Source of the DNA: Protula sp. h YS-2021
Taxonomy: Eukaryota; Annelida; Polychaeta; Sabellida; Serpulidae
Assembly: GCA_949752745.1 (NCBI GenBank)
Contig: OX457031.1
Span: 49,572,162 to 49,636,161, forward strand
DNA: 64,000 nt
Direction: 5' to 3'
Below the pieces are notes generated by a model. That model did not search any database. It was not told where the DNA came from and was given only the letters and a program-made list of their open reading frames with translations. This document shows positions 62,831-64,000 of the stretch, one piece after another. Made by a program: the position numbers and the translations under genes. Position 1 is the first letter of the stretch, and each line of letters begins with the position of its first letter.

Positions 62831-64000
62831 GTGAGGTCATGGTAAAAAAAATGCGGTTTCATGAGATCTCATCACTACAAATCTCTATCTTGATCATTTT
62901 CGCACTTTGTTTTTATTTTTTCATTCAAGGTATTGCTAATTTCGTGCTGATTTTTGTCAATAAATTTGTGCTCAATTAAAACAAATTGCATTTTTATTGA
63001 AAAATTAGTAAAAAATTAGTAAAAAGAAGTGTTTAAAATTTGTTGAAAGTGTTTTTTTAAGTTCGACTAAATTTTCAAAAACTTTGAGGTGAAACTGAAA
63101 CCATGTTTTCGATCTATTTGTCACATTGTTTTTGTTTTATGTTTTTGTGTGCCTCTGTTTAGCATAAACAGGCTGATCACATGACAAGATCATGTGACAA
63201 AAAGACTGAAAAAAACAGTGTTTAAGTTTCAACTTTAGGTTGTTGAAAATTTGATAATTTGGAAAATTTTTCAACAAATTTTTAGCACTTCGTTTTACTA
63301 TTTTCTTACTAATCTTTCAATAAAAGTGCTAATTTAAAGAATATCGCACAAATTTAATGAAAAATGAGCAATAACTTTGCACTGAAAAATGAAAACAAAA
63401 TGTTAAAAGACGAATAAGATAGAGCTTCGTACATCACCCTCTATCACTGAGCCGAATTTCATCGCTCTTTAGCGATTATGAAAAACCCAAACGCTGCAGC
63501 CAGCTTCAACGTGCACACACATAGTGTAATCGCTCTCATTGTGAACAGTAAATATGCCTATGCTATGCTGCTATCATGTCAGTTCCTTCAACTGCAAAAT
63601 CAAAGCGTTTGCTTGCCTTTTGATGGGCGTCAGTAACAGAATTTCAATGTCCCATTTTACACATTAAATGTTAATGAATTTCTTTAAAAACTCAGCTGGA
63701 CCAGCTACACGTCCTACATTATGTCTGTGCGAAATTTGGTTGTCCTAGCTTTAGAAGTCTTAGAGCAGTTTGCGTGACATGGTTTTCGAAATTTAAATTT
63801 CAATGTCCATTTGTGCATATAAAATGTTAATGAATTTCTAAAAAATTGAGCTGGACCAACTAGACATGCTATACTATGCCTCTGCCAAAATTTGGTCTTC
63901 CTAGCCCTACCCGTCTCAGTGGAGTTCGAGTGACAAGGTTTTGGCGGGAAAAGGAAACATACGGAAAACTTTACCGAGTTGTATGAAAACGATAAGCCAG
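62831..64000. other. AT-rich sequence to the window end
   Basis: A diverged direct repeat (GAATTTCTTTAAAAACTCAGC- and GAATTTCTAAAAAATTGAGC-type) lies near 63,675 and 63,831, each followed by TGGACCA-CTA-AC and a related block. No gene is seen. Confidence 0.5.

Overview
This is a piece of a eukaryotic, AT-rich, repeat-laden animal genome. The one host gene I can model is an HSP70-family HSPA12-like gene. HSPA12 expansion, dense minisatellites, DIRS-type and Tc1-type elements and a full-length Maverick/Polinton together suggest a marine invertebrate, most plausibly a bivalve mollusc (inference; no species marker is visible).

Layout. 1-19.7 kb holds no recognisable host gene. It has two arrays of a 23-bp minisatellite split by a TIR-bounded element, two inverted copies of a TTAA-flanked MITE, a 140-bp satellite carrying TCAAGGTCA-like motifs, a Tc1 transposase fragment and several (TA)n tracts. 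From 19,748 to 50,570 runs the HSPA12-like gene on the + strand. Its five exons join in phase: 19748-21171, 22828-23033, 23379-23472, 49370-49538 and 49732-50570. Intron 3 is 25.9 kb and is filled with mobile DNA: a 49-bp minisatellite, a MITE, a decayed DIRS-like retrotransposon (about 25.7-30.2 kb, minus strand) and an almost intact Maverick/Polinton.

The Polinton is 31,323-48,203 (16,881 bp). It has ~480-500-bp terminal inverted repeats beginning AGTAGGG and a perfect 6-bp target duplication, TGTAAT. Rightward genes are the protein-primed DNA polymerase B (one in-frame stop), a PC4-like coactivator and three related small ORFs. Leftward genes, most packed with overlaps of a few bases, are integrase, packaging ATPase, two conserved small proteins, a Cys-rich possibly acylated protein, penton-like minor capsid protein, a basic pX-like protein, major capsid protein and adenain-like protease. 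An accessory block at the right end has a NADAR-domain (YbiA-like) protein, small unknown proteins, a PC4-like/zinc-ribbon protein and a frameshifted paralog. The two gene sets converge on a repeat-rich region at 38.15-38.47 kb. Several genes have their own TATA boxes, and one ~150-bp promoter module is present in inverted orientation near both ends.

At 54,034-56,711 a second, 2.7-kb element has Polinton-like termini, the same TGTAAT duplication and only a zinc-finger ORF. It looks like a non-autonomous relative of the large element. The rest of the right side holds satellites, a broken Tc1 transposase (58.9-59.8 kb) and a second array of the 140-bp satellite (62.0-62.8 kb).
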